In this document: positions 8,287 through 15,060 of the stretch, in pieces
How positions within the stretch are numbered: the stretch's first letter is position 1
How the letters are laid out: every line of letters starts with the position of its first letter
Assembly: GCA_050251555.1 (NCBI GenBank)
Contig: JBFWMN010000033.1
Span: 1-20,479, forward strand
Direction of reading: 5' to 3'
DNA: 20,479 nucleotides
From: UBA2137 sp050251555
GTDB taxonomy: Bacteria; Pseudomonadota; Alphaproteobacteria; Micavibrionales; Micavibrionaceae
Notes under the pieces: generated by a model
Told to the model about the DNA's origin: nothing
The model's database searches: none
Seen by the model: the letters and a program-made list of their open reading frames with translations, nothing else
Position numbers and translations under genes: made by a program

Positions 8287-8517
8287 TATCAGGCAGTTGA
8301 AGGAAAATAAGTATGGGCATTTACCCATAATATTTTCAGCATGATTTGTTCTCGATATTAGTGTATACTTATCAGGATTTTTATGTGTACCCCAGCCTTT
8401 GCGCTGGTTTTTTTGTATTTTATTTAATCTCTGCTCACGTTTTTTGAGAGCTGAAATCAGCGGAACTGAAGAACATACAAGCGCGTTCGTCACAAAACCG
8501 CTATAGGGGTATTTGTC
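8287..8517 (+). other. Intergenic region between GGDEF gene and small unknown gene
   Basis: This 231-bp non-coding gap contains an inverted repeat TATGGG-N6-CCCATA (8312-8329) and an intrinsic terminator (8391-8414, listed separately). A short dyad GCTGA-N2-TCAGC lies at 8450-8461. A TATACT (8364-8369) resembles a -10, but its nearest -35-like TTGTTC is only 12 bp away. No gene is supported on either strand. Confidence 0.5.
8391..8414 (+). terminator. Intrinsic terminator downstream of the GGDEF gene
   Basis: CCAGC (8392-8396), a six-base loop and GCTGG (8403-8407) are followed directly by seven T (8408-8414). The stem is short but GC-rich. Only the plus orientation has a T tract. It would separate the MFS/GGDEF transcript from the genes to its right, so sdhB would need its own promoter. 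Confidence 0.65.
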
Positions 8518-8862
8518 ATGAAAAAGGCCAAAGAAACAGGCGTTTCGGAAAAAAACTACAATGATGCCACCGTTCGGGCGCTTTTCCGTATGCTGGACAA
8601 GCTGGACGCAAACTCGAATGTCACGAAAATGTCCGTCACCAATAAGGTGACAAAGGCTGGCTTGTATCAAGTCGAGTTAACAGCATCTTACACGACGGAT
8701 AAATCAGGGGTTATCAATACGCTGGATCATTTAAAATCTAAACTGGACTCAGCGCTGCACCGTGCCCAAACACCCGCCGATGATTACCGTGATTACCCCG
8801 CACAGATGGCAGCTCATGCCTATGCTCGGAACGAGATTGATCCGCGCCGTCCCCGCAGCTGA
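8518..8862 (+). CDS. Small protein of unknown function
   Basis: A 114-residue soluble protein that I do not recognise. The N-terminal part (about 12-32) is a predicted amphipathic helix (NYNDATVRALFRMLDKLD). A pair of likely beta strands follows (KMSVTN, LYQVELTASYTT, about 41-65), then a helix (VINTLDHLKSKLDSALHRAQ, about 69-88) and a basic, Pro-rich tail ending RRPRS. There is no signal peptide, membrane segment or cysteine. The ATG has a good ribosome binding site (AGGGG about 8 nt upstream), which supports real translation. It is the last gene before sdhB (113-bp gap) and may share its transcript. Nothing links it functionally to complex II beyond position. Confidence 0.62.
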   Translation: MKKAKETGVSEKNYNDATVRALFRMLDKLDANSNVTKMSVTNKVTKAGLYQVELTASYTTDKSGVINTLDHLKSKLDSALHRAQTPADDYRDYPAQMAAHAYARNEIDPRRPRS

Positions 8863-8975
8863 GTCTAAGAGGCGCATTTCCCGCTAAATTACGGTTTTTC
8901 CCTTCACATGGGCTGTGAGGTGGATTATCTTTGTCCACTGATACGAACCAACGTCCAAACAGACAAAGAAATCCT

Positions 8976-9770
8976 ATGGCTGAATTCAGACTTCCTGCCG
9001 CGTCACGCGTTAAAAAAGGTAAAACCATCGATGCTGCCAAAGGCGCAAAGAATACGAGAACCTTTCAGGTCTATCGCTATGATCCGGATCTGGACGAAAA
9101 CCCCAGAATGGATACCTATGTTATCGACCGCGACAATTGCGGGCCCATGGTCCTTGATGCGCTTATTCATATCAAAAATGATATCGATAGCGGCCTGACA
9201 TTCCGCCGTTCTTGTCGCGAAGGCATTTGCGGTTCCTGCGCAATGAATATTGACGGCACAAACACGCTGGCTTGCTTGAAAGCCATTGATGACGTGAAGG
9301 GCGATGTGAAAATCAATCCGTTACCGCATATGCCGGTCGTGAAGGATCTGGTTCCCGACCTTAATCATGTCTATGCACAATATGCCTCGATTGAGCCTTG
9401 GATTAAAACAAATTCGCCTGCGCCCTCCAGAGAGAGACTGCAATCCGCTAAAGATGCCGACCATCTGAATGGTGAGGATGGGCATGGACCTGCAGCCTGC
9501 ATTTTATGCTTCTGCTGCTCGACATCCTGCCCCAGCTATTGGTGGAATGCCGATCGTTTCTTGGGCCCCGCCATTCTTTTGCAAGCCTACCGCTGGATTG
9601 CCGATACACGGGATGAGGCCACGGGCGAGCGCTTGGACGCGCTGGAAGATCCTTTCCGTCTCTATCGCTGCCACACGATTATGAATTGCACCAACACATG
9701 CCCAAAAGGTCTTAATCCCGCCAAAGCGATTGCCGAGATCAAGAAGCTGATGGTGGTCAGAAAAGCATAG
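8976..9770 (+). CDS. sdhB: Succinate dehydrogenase iron-sulfur subunit
   Basis: A 264-residue electron-transfer subunit of complex II carrying three clusters. The 2Fe-2S cluster is bound by C80, C85, C88 and C100 (CREGICGSC...LAC). The 4Fe-4S cluster is in CILCFCCSTSCPSYWW (C175, C178, C181, plus C242), and the 3Fe-4S cluster in CHTIMNCTNTCP (C185, C232, C238). The open frame extends to a TTG at 8931, but ATG 8976 gives the MAEF start and length normal for alphaproteobacterial SdhB, so I use it. A weak AAAGAAAT precedes it. It is separated from sdhA by three unrelated genes and a terminator. apt follows after 13 nt and is probably co-transcribed. Confidence 0.97.
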   Translation: MAEFRLPAASRVKKGKTIDAAKGAKNTRTFQVYRYDPDLDENPRMDTYVIDRDNCGPMVLDALIHIKNDIDSGLTFRRSCREGICGSCAMNIDGTNTLACLKAIDDVKGDVKINPLPHMPVVKDLVPDLNHVYAQYASIEPWIKTNSPAPSRERLQSAKDADHLNGEDGHGPAACILCFCCSTSCPSYWWNADRFLGPAILLQAYRWIADTRDEATGERLDALEDPFRLYRCHTIMNCTNTCPKGLNPAKAIAEIKKLMVVRKA

Positions 9771-9783
9771 GGAAAATCCCCGT

Positions 9784-10308
9784 ATGTCTGCATACACGCT
9801 TGCCAATCTTGATGCGGCTTTGGCCCGTGAAAATTTTAAAGGTGTAGCATTTCTTGATATTCAGTCGCTCCTTAGAAATCCTAGGCTTTCCGAGGTTCTG
9901 GTGGAGTGTATGATAGAAGCCTTACCAAAAAATATATGGGATGAAACCGATTTGATCGGTGGCTTGGATGCGCGTGGTTTTATCCTTTCAGGGATGCTCG
10001 CCGTACGTTTAGGAAAAGGGCAGCTTTTAATCAGGAAACACGGTAAATTACCTGGCGATACGATAGGCAAGATGTATAAAACCGAATATTCAGAAGACCG
10101 TATCGAAGTCCAGAGAGGTACTGGATCAATCGTTCTAGTAGATGATGTTTTAGCTACAGGGGGCACGATTTCTGCGGCGTCTGAGTTGGTTAAAGACGCC
10201 GGATACACATTAAAGGCACGTTTGGTTTTGGCGAATCTCAGCCATCTGAATTCCGATCAGGAAACAGTAAGCGTGTTGAAATATGATAGTCGTTTAAGGC
10301 TGATTTAG
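9784..10308 (+). CDS. apt: Adenine phosphoribosyltransferase
   Basis: A 174-residue purine-salvage enzyme that converts adenine and PRPP to AMP in the cytoplasm. The type I phosphoribosyltransferase PRPP loop is IVLVDDVLATGGT (about 117-129). The adenine-specific features are F.DIQSLLRNP (about 23-33), GGLDARGFI (58-66) and the flexible loop region RKHGKLPGDT followed by YKTEY. The sequence is a little divergent from the usual Apt (LDARGF in place of IEARGF, FLDI in place of FRDI), but all key residues are present. An AGGGAA ribosome binding site follows the sdhB stop. Downstream is the rRNA methyltransferase gene after 38 nt. Confidence 0.88.
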   Translation: MSAYTLANLDAALARENFKGVAFLDIQSLLRNPRLSEVLVECMIEALPKNIWDETDLIGGLDARGFILSGMLAVRLGKGQLLIRKHGKLPGDTIGKMYKTEYSEDRIEVQRGTGSIVLVDDVLATGGTISAASELVKDAGYTLKARLVLANLSHLNSDQETVSVLKYDSRLRLI

Positions 10309-10346
10309 ACCTCTCCCAACAACAAATATTATGACAAGTACGGTAC

Positions 10347-11666
10347 ATGACACCCGCAGCACGCATACAAACAACTATCTTTTTACTTGATCTGATCGGT
10401 ACGACACGCGTACCCATGGACACAGCCATTGGCGATTACATGCGCCAACGTCGTTATATCGGTTCCAAAGATCGCGCCGCTATAGCCGAGAGAATCTATA
10501 GCGCCATGCGCCACAAGGCACGCTTTGATTGGTGGATTAATGAGGCGGGGCTTCAGCCCGATGGACGTTTAAAAACGATATGTACGCTTATCTTTCTGGA
10601 TGAACGCGCCGAGAAAGATATTCTCAAACTCTTTGATGGATCAAAGTACGGTCCCGAGCAATTAAGCGATACCGAAATTGCTTTTTTAAAGCGCATTTCC
10701 AAAGCTGAATTAATGCCACAAAACATGCCCGAAGCTGTGCGTGTAGAGTGCCCTTCCGAGTTCGAAGGGCGTTTGCGCGAAATCTTTGAAAGCGGCTTTG
10801 TGCCTGAGATGGCAGCGATGCTGGATACGGCCCCATTGGACTTGCGTGTCAATACGGGACTGGCTCCTGTCGATAAGGCCGCAGCCTATCTGGAAGCAGA
10901 TGGCGTCGAAACGGATAAAACCCCGTATGCACCGACCGGTTTACGCACAAAGGGCAAGACGTACCTTTCACGTACAAAGGCCTTTGCCAAGGGTTGGATT
11001 GATATTCAGGACGAAGGCTCACAACTGATTGCCGTGGCTTGCGATGCCAAGCCTGGGATGCAGGTACTGGATTATTGTGCGGGTGCCGGAGGTAAGACTT
11101 TGGCGCTGGCATCCTATATGGAAGGCAAGGGCCGCATTGTTGCGATGGATAATGATGATCGCCGCTTAGGCAAGTCCAAAGAGCGTTTCAAGCGCGCACG
11201 TGTTTCCGATTCCATCGAAATTCGCCCTTTAACTGATGAGAGGCACAAAAAATGGCTGCGCCGTCAAAGAGAGTCGTTTGATATCACTTTGATCGATGTG
11301 CCGTGTTCGGGATCAGGGACGTGGCGTCGCAATCCTGATATGCGCTGGGTAACATACGGTCCCGAACTGGAAGAGCTGATAGACATACAGGCCGATATCA
11401 TGGAGCGCGTGGCACATACGGTCAAACCTGGCGGTAAATTGGTTTATGCGACATGTTCCCTATTTCGTGCTGAGAATGAAAATCAAGTGGAAGCCTTTCT
11501 TGCGCGACACGATGAATTCGAACTTCTTCCTCTTCAAGAGGCGTGGCCCGAAGGCCTGACCCTACCATGCGAAGGACCCTACATGCGTTTAACGCCTCTA
11601 AAACATGGCACGGATGGATTTTTTGCCGCCGTTTTACGACGTAAAGAAGAAAGTGCGGCAGCGTAA
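10347..11666 (+). CDS. RsmB-family rRNA (cytosine-C5) methyltransferase
   Basis: A 439-residue SAM-dependent RNA m5C methyltransferase of the RsmB/NOL1/NOP2/Sun family. The N-terminal 130 residues form a NusB-like helical domain (RIQTTIFLLDLI at the start). The Rossmann methyltransferase begins near 215 and has the SAM loop DYCAGAGGKT (242-251). The conserved DVPCSGSGTWRRNPD (C320) and catalytic YATCS (C370) follow, with C370 the expected nucleophile and C320 the product-release cysteine. The likely target is 16S rRNA C967 by family analogy, but other m5C sites are possible, so I leave the symbol empty. The ATG has no strong ribosome binding site. The stop codon lies inside a strong terminator hairpin. 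Confidence 0.88.
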   Translation: MTPAARIQTTIFLLDLIGTTRVPMDTAIGDYMRQRRYIGSKDRAAIAERIYSAMRHKARFDWWINEAGLQPDGRLKTICTLIFLDERAEKDILKLFDGSKYGPEQLSDTEIAFLKRISKAELMPQNMPEAVRVECPSEFEGRLREIFESGFVPEMAAMLDTAPLDLRVNTGLAPVDKAAAYLEADGVETDKTPYAPTGLRTKGKTYLSRTKAFAKGWIDIQDEGSQLIAVACDAKPGMQVLDYCAGAGGKTLALASYMEGKGRIVAMDNDDRRLGKSKERFKRARVSDSIEIRPLTDERHKKWLRRQRESFDITLIDVPCSGSGTWRRNPDMRWVTYGPELEELIDIQADIMERVAHTVKPGGKLVYATCSLFRAENENQVEAFLARHDEFELLPLQEAWPEGLTLPCEGPYMRLTPLKHGTDGFFAAVLRRKEESAAA

Positions 11667-11690
11667 AAAAACGCTGCCTTACTTCTTTTT
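11657..11690 (+). terminator. Intrinsic terminator ending the sdhB-apt-methyltransferase transcript
   Basis: A perfect 8-bp stem GGCAGCGT (11657-11664) / ACGCTGCC (11671-11678) with an A6 loop is followed by a T-rich stretch (TTACTTCTTTTT). The methyltransferase stop codon (11664-11666) lies within the left arm and loop. The Trm112-family stop codon begins immediately after the right arm. On the minus strand the stem is followed by GCACTTTC, with no T run, so it works mainly for plus transcripts. Confidence 0.75.
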
Positions 11691-11873
11691 CTTTTCGGAA
11701 GGTGTAAGAGATCTGGCTTCTTCAGCCAGCATGACAGGAATACCGTTTCGAATGGGAAAGGCCAGCATAGCCGCATCCGAAATCAACTCACCCGCCTTTG
11801 CGTTGTAGCGCAAAGGCGTTTTGGTAATTGGGCACACAAGGGCCTCTAGGAGTTTCGGATCGGTCTGGCTCAT
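11679..11873 (-). CDS. Trm112 family protein
   Basis: A 64-residue small protein of the Trm112/YcaR (formerly UPF0434) family. It shows the pattern LLEALVCPITKTPLRY, then ELIS..A.LAFPIRNGIPVMLAEEAR. In eukaryotes and archaea, Trm112 is a zinc-binding activator of methyltransferases. Here only one of the zinc cysteines is left (C14 in VCPITK), as is common in bacterial members, so zinc binding is unlikely. The C-terminus ends in a run of lysines. The ATG is 6 nt after the leuA stop with AAAGGGG just before it, so leuA and this gene are one transcript. A plus-strand gene cluster ends against its 3' end. Confidence 0.9.
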   Translation of the reverse strand: MSQTDPKLLEALVCPITKTPLRYNAKAGELISDAAMLAFPIRNGIPVMLAEEARSLTPSEKKKK

Positions 11874-11879
11874 ACCCCT

Positions 11880-13160
11880 TTATACGGCAGCGGGCGCGCC
11901 AAAGCCAGCCCCGTTCACATGACCGGCTTGTGACACAGGCTCCTGAATGATGGGCATATCTTCCATTGTTGTGACTTCACCGAACATTGTCAGCAGTTCA
12001 TTATCCGTAATTTCACTACCTGTGCGATCGGCATGTGCTTTGAAGATTTTAAAGGCAGCACCTTGTTCCTCAGGCGGGATATCGACCCCGATATGTGCCA
12101 GACGGGTAAACAAAGCATTGCGGCCTGAGTGGCGGAAGAGAACGATGGAAGAACCCGACCCGACAGATTCCGGCGTCATGATCTCATAAGTTTCTGCGTC
12201 CTTAATTACTCCGTCCTGATGAATGCCACTTCTGTGGGCAAAGGCATGAGCCCCGACAATCGCCTTATTGGGGGCAACAACCATGCCCAACGCCTCTGCC
12301 ACATGGTGGGAGATCGCGGTGAAATATTCACTGGCAATGCCTGTCTTGTAGGGGAATTTATCGCTACGCACTTTCATATTCATAACGACTTCTTCCATCG
12401 ACGTATTCCCTGCGCGCTCACCCACGCCGTTGATCGTACATTCAATCTGGCGTGCGCCGCCTCTGACTGCAGCCAGTGAATTATTGGTGGCATTCCCCAA
12501 ATCATCATGGCAGTGGGCAGAGAAGGTGACGTTTTCGTTATTGCGCGTCCAGAAGCGAATGCGACGGAACATGCGCTCATATTCTTCCGGTGTCATATAG
12601 CCGACCGTGTCGGGTAAATTGATGGTGGTTGCGCCCGCATCAATCGCGGCTTGTACGCATTTGCGTAAGAATTTGAAGGGAGTACGACCCGCATCTTCTG
12701 CCGACCACTCCACATCGTCGACATGGGATTTGGCGCGAGCAACACTCTCGCTGATTTTGGCAACAACCTCATCTTCGGTCATTTTCAGTTTGGCGCGAAT
12801 ATGGATCGGGCTTGTCGAAATGAAAGTATGAATCCGCGGATGGGCGGCCTCACGAATAGCTTCTGCAGCACGGTCAATATCACGATCATTGGCACGGCAA
12901 AGTGCGGCAACAGTGGCGTTTTTGACGGCACGCGCAACAGATTGTACGCCAGCAAAATCCTCATCCGATGAAGCGGGAAAGCCGGCCTCGATAATATCGA
13001 CACCCATGCGATCAAGCATCTGTGCGATCTCGACCTTTTGTTCGATATTCAGTGCCTTGGTGGCAGCCTGTTCGCCATCACGCAAAGTGGTATCGAAAAT
13101 TTTCACACGGTCCGGCTGAGATCCATGCGCAATGACAGAAAAAATCTTGGAAAAAAACAT
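11880..13160 (-). CDS. leuA: 2-Isopropylmalate synthase lacking the C-terminal regulatory domain
   Basis: A 426-residue enzyme for the first committed step of leucine synthesis: acetyl-CoA plus 2-ketoisovalerate gives 2-isopropylmalate. The TIM barrel has DTTLRDGEQ (23-31), metal-binding HCHDDLG (216-222) and GVGERAGN (245-252). The linker subdomain has HRSGIHQDG (309-317) and MTPESVG. Usual LeuA1 enzymes are about 510-520 residues, with a LeuA_dimer allosteric domain at the end. Here the protein stops about 30 residues after the second subdomain, with a Gly/Ala-rich tail. The next gene starts 6 nt later, so no frameshifted regulatory domain remains. The ribosome binding site is AGAGGG upstream of ATG 13160. 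A leucine-codon leader peptide and attenuator precede it. Confidence 0.94.
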   Translation of the reverse strand: MFFSKIFSVIAHGSQPDRVKIFDTTLRDGEQAATKALNIEQKVEIAQMLDRMGVDIIEAGFPASSDEDFAGVQSVARAVKNATVAALCRANDRDIDRAAEAIREAAHPRIHTFISTSPIHIRAKLKMTEDEVVAKISESVARAKSHVDDVEWSAEDAGRTPFKFLRKCVQAAIDAGATTINLPDTVGYMTPEEYERMFRRIRFWTRNNENVTFSAHCHDDLGNATNNSLAAVRGGARQIECTINGVGERAGNTSMEEVVMNMKVRSDKFPYKTGIASEYFTAISHHVAEALGMVVAPNKAIVGAHAFAHRSGIHQDGVIKDAETYEIMTPESVGSGSSIVLFRHSGRNALFTRLAHIGVDIPPEEQGAAFKIFKAHADRTGSEITDNELLTMFGEVTTMEDMPIIQEPVSQAGHVNGAGFGAPAAV

Positions 13161-13205
13161 AATATATAACCCTCTGGTGCAAAGGCGGCGTCGTGCGTTT
13201 ATTTC

Positions 13206-13225
13206 AAAAACGGATGTTGCCGCTT
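13206..13225 (-). terminator. Terminator-like hairpin in the leuA leader
   Basis: On minus-strand RNA, AAGCGG, a six-base loop CAACAT and CCGUUU pair with one G-U wobble. Five U follow the CCG. It lies about 45 nt upstream of the leuA start codon and downstream of the leader peptide, the usual place for an attenuator terminator. The stem is short, so this is a moderate call. Confidence 0.45.
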
Positions 13226-13253
13226 AAATTTTTATGGAAGTTCTTTGAGAAAT

Positions 13254-13304
13254 CCCCTGAGGGTTCAGGTCGCTATGAAGTGTCCTATCAATCCGCCTCA
13301 GGGG
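13254..13304 (-). promoter_or_regulatory. leuA leader RNA: alternative pairing arms (attenuator)
   Basis: A perfect 9-bp inverted repeat consists of CCTCAGGGG at 13296-13304 and CCCCTGAGG at 13254-13262 (plus-strand reading). The first arm includes the leader stop codon (13298-13300). The second arm can alternatively form a short hairpin with TCAGG at 13265-13269. A ribosome stalled on the leader Leu codons would leave the first arm free. A ribosome at the stop codon would cover it. This is the geometry of leucine attenuation. How the switch couples to the hairpin at 13206-13225 is not resolved by eye. Confidence 0.6.
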
Positions 13305-13351
13305 TTGATAAGTCGTGCTAGAAGAAGGAGTTCTGCGCGGTAAAAATTCAT
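13298..13351 (-). CDS. leuL: leu leader peptide with four consecutive Leu codons
   Basis: A 17-codon open frame, MNFYRAELLLLARLINP, ends in TGA. Codons 8-11 are CTC CTT CTT CTA, all leucine, with a fifth Leu at codon 14 followed by Ile. E. coli leuL also carries four adjacent Leu codons. It is on the same strand as leuA, ends 137 nt before the leuA start, and its stop codon is inside a base-pairing arm. These features support a regulatory peptide that senses charged tRNA-Leu. No ribosome binding site is visible. The inferred promoter would start transcription only about 5 nt before the ATG, so initiation may be near-leaderless, as reported for trpL in Sinorhizobium. The symbol is by analogy. 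Confidence 0.75.
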   Translation of the reverse strand: MNFYRAELLLLARLINP

Positions 13352-13363
13352 AACGGGATCAGG

Positions 13364-13390
13364 ATTATCGAAAAAAAAGAGCTTTGGCAA
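13364..13390 (-). promoter_or_regulatory. Candidate leu promoter
   Basis: On the minus strand, TTGCCA (13390-13385; 5 of 6 to TTGACA), a 15-bp spacer rich in T, and GATAAT (13369-13364; 5 of 6 to TATAAT) sit just before the leader peptide. The predicted start is near 13357. The spacer is short. Confidence 0.45.
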
Positions 13391-13398
13391 ATAAAAAA

Positions 13399-14055
13399 TC
13401 AATGGGTGGACGAGCATTTGCCGTCGCAGCCTTTAATCGCCATATCAAGAAGCTCCATGAAAAGCGCCCCGCGTGCCTTGCAGTCTGTGGCTTCGAGAAG
13501 AGCCTGTTTATCCTGCGGCTCGAACGGGCAGATCATCGCCAAAGTCGTAATCAGATACTGGTCGGGTGTTGCCGCCAGTAATTCCCATTCACAGGCCATA
13601 CCCTCTTTGTGAAAATAGGATTTAAGAAGGGCATGAAGTTTTTCGCGGTCGATATCGATACAAAGGTTGGGTTTACCCGGAACGTCCTGAAATGTCGACC
13701 AGTCGGGGCGCACACGTCGGTAGCCGCGAATAGTGTCCAGCTCGTCCTTAACCTCGAAACGCTTTTTGCCTGTCAGCGTCATCAGGTACCGTCCGTCCTC
13801 AAGCTCCTGAAAGGCGGTAATGCGCCCCGCACATCCAGCGCGATAGAGGGCGGGGCCGTGCTGCCCTTCAGCTTTTGATGCATCGGGCTGGATCATGCCG
13901 ATCAGGCGGTTGGTGCGCAAGGCATCATCAACCATGGCGAGGTAACGCGGCTCAAAAATATTCAAAGGCAAGTTACCCCCAGGCAGTAACAGCACGCCCG
14001 TCAGTGGAAAGACGGGGAGTGTGTCCGGATAATCTGGTTCGTTAAGCTGTCCCAT
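13399..14055 (-). CDS. LON substrate-binding (N-terminal) domain protein
   Basis: A 218-residue protein consisting of the LON N-terminal domain (PF02190 type) without the AAA+ ATPase or protease domains. The family hallmarks are LPVFPLTGVLLLPGGNLPLNIFEPRY at about 13-38, then RLIGMIQP and a GCAGRI strand. Later GRYLMTLTGKKRF and YRRV appear, followed by a C-terminal helical half. Such proteins are common in alphaproteobacteria, and their function (substrate recognition or chaperone-like) is not settled. It begins 24 nt after the thioredoxin-TPR gene, so the two are probably one transcript. No clear ribosome binding site precedes the ATG, but the N-terminus matches the family. Confidence 0.9.
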   Translation of the reverse strand: MGQLNEPDYPDTLPVFPLTGVLLLPGGNLPLNIFEPRYLAMVDDALRTNRLIGMIQPDASKAEGQHGPALYRAGCAGRITAFQELEDGRYLMTLTGKKRFEVKDELDTIRGYRRVRPDWSTFQDVPGKPNLCIDIDREKLHALLKSYFHKEGMACEWELLAATPDQYLITTLAMICPFEPQDKQALLEATDCKARGALFMELLDMAIKGCDGKCSSTH

Positions 14056-14079
14056 AAGAAAATGATATAGGAGAGATCT

Positions 14080-15018
14080 TTAAGAAAACAAAAGCCGCGA
14101 CAATTTTTTTCGGGCATCAATCGTGTCGGGGTGGCCTGCGCCCAAAGCATCGAAATAGCTGACGAGCGTCGTGCGGGCCTTTTCATTCTCCCAATCTTTA
14201 TGTGTACGGATCAGTTCCATCAGAATATCGAATGAGTCCCTTGCTTGTCCGCGACCGAACAAAGCTTGCGCATATGTTAGGCGTGCCTCGGGGGTAGCAC
14301 TCTCCCCTTCGGCGCCGCGGCGCATCTCCTCTAAGTCGCCCTGCGGCGCGCCCTTGGCAATTTTTAGGGCCGAAAGGGCTGATAAGTAAGTTTTGTCCTT
14401 CATAACGGCTTCAGGGGCGGAATCGATAAGAGCCTGTGCCTTATCGAGATTGCCCTCGCGAATCAAGGTGCGCAACAGGCCCGCATAGGCTGGTGCGGTC
14501 TCGGGTTCATATTGCAATATCGCTTCGTAAAGGCTGCCAGCCAGCCCTGTATCACCCTCATTCAAAGCTTCCTCGGCTTGCTTGAGAAGCTCTTCGGCAT
14601 CAATGTCCTGATCTTCCGCCATCTCGCCTGCATCTCCGCCCATGGTGGCAAGCTGGGAAATCAGTTGCTTCAGGGCCGATTCGGGCTGAACGCCCTGAAA
14701 ACCTGTCACAGGTCGACCTTGATAAATAGCCATCACGGTTGGAATAGACTGAACTTGGAAAACCTGCGCCAGGTCAGGGTTTTCATCAATATTGACCTTT
14801 GCCATTAAAACGGCGCCTTTGGCTTCCGTCACGAGCTTTTCGAGTAACGGCCCAAGCTGCTTACACGGGCCGCACCAAGGGGCCCAGAAATCGATCAGGA
14901 TGGGCTTGTCGTTTGAGGCTAGCAAGACGCGGACTTCGAAATCGGCGGATCCGACATCGAAAATGAAATCATTCTTCGTGTTTTGGTCTGATGAGGGCGG
15001 CTTGGAAGAAAAAAGCAT
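14080..15018 (-). CDS. Thioredoxin-TPR protein (CnoX/YbbN-like co-chaperone)
   Basis: A 312-residue protein with an N-terminal thioredoxin domain (about 18-125) containing the redox motif WCGPC (48-52) and cis-Pro93 in SIPT. A helical TPR-like region (about 138-312) follows. This architecture is that of CnoX (YbbN), which protects proteins under oxidative stress and hands them to GroEL or DnaK. E. coli CnoX has a degenerate SxxC motif. This protein, like many alphaproteobacterial members, keeps both cysteines and may be an active disulfide reductase. There is no signal peptide, so it is cytoplasmic. It sits between the prolyl-tRNA deacylase gene (42 nt upstream) and the LON-domain gene. Confidence 0.92.
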   Translation of the reverse strand: MLFSSKPPSSDQNTKNDFIFDVGSADFEVRVLLASNDKPILIDFWAPWCGPCKQLGPLLEKLVTEAKGAVLMAKVNIDENPDLAQVFQVQSIPTVMAIYQGRPVTGFQGVQPESALKQLISQLATMGGDAGEMAEDQDIDAEELLKQAEEALNEGDTGLAGSLYEAILQYEPETAPAYAGLLRTLIREGNLDKAQALIDSAPEAVMKDKTYLSALSALKIAKGAPQGDLEEMRRGAEGESATPEARLTYAQALFGRGQARDSFDILMELIRTHKDWENEKARTTLVSYFDALGAGHPDTIDARKKLSRLLFS

Positions 15019-15060
15019 GGTGAAATAAGGTCCCGTAAAGCTGTGTTGTCAGTCGAGGAT

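Noticed and set aside
8236..8670. Minus-strand open frame of 144 codons
   Set aside because: It overlaps the ends of two plus-strand genes and the terminator, has low-complexity Cys/His/Lys composition and no ribosome binding site.
8931..8975. Upstream TTG start for sdhB
   Set aside because: The extra 15 residues are unlike SdhB N-termini, while ATG 8976 gives the typical MAEF start.
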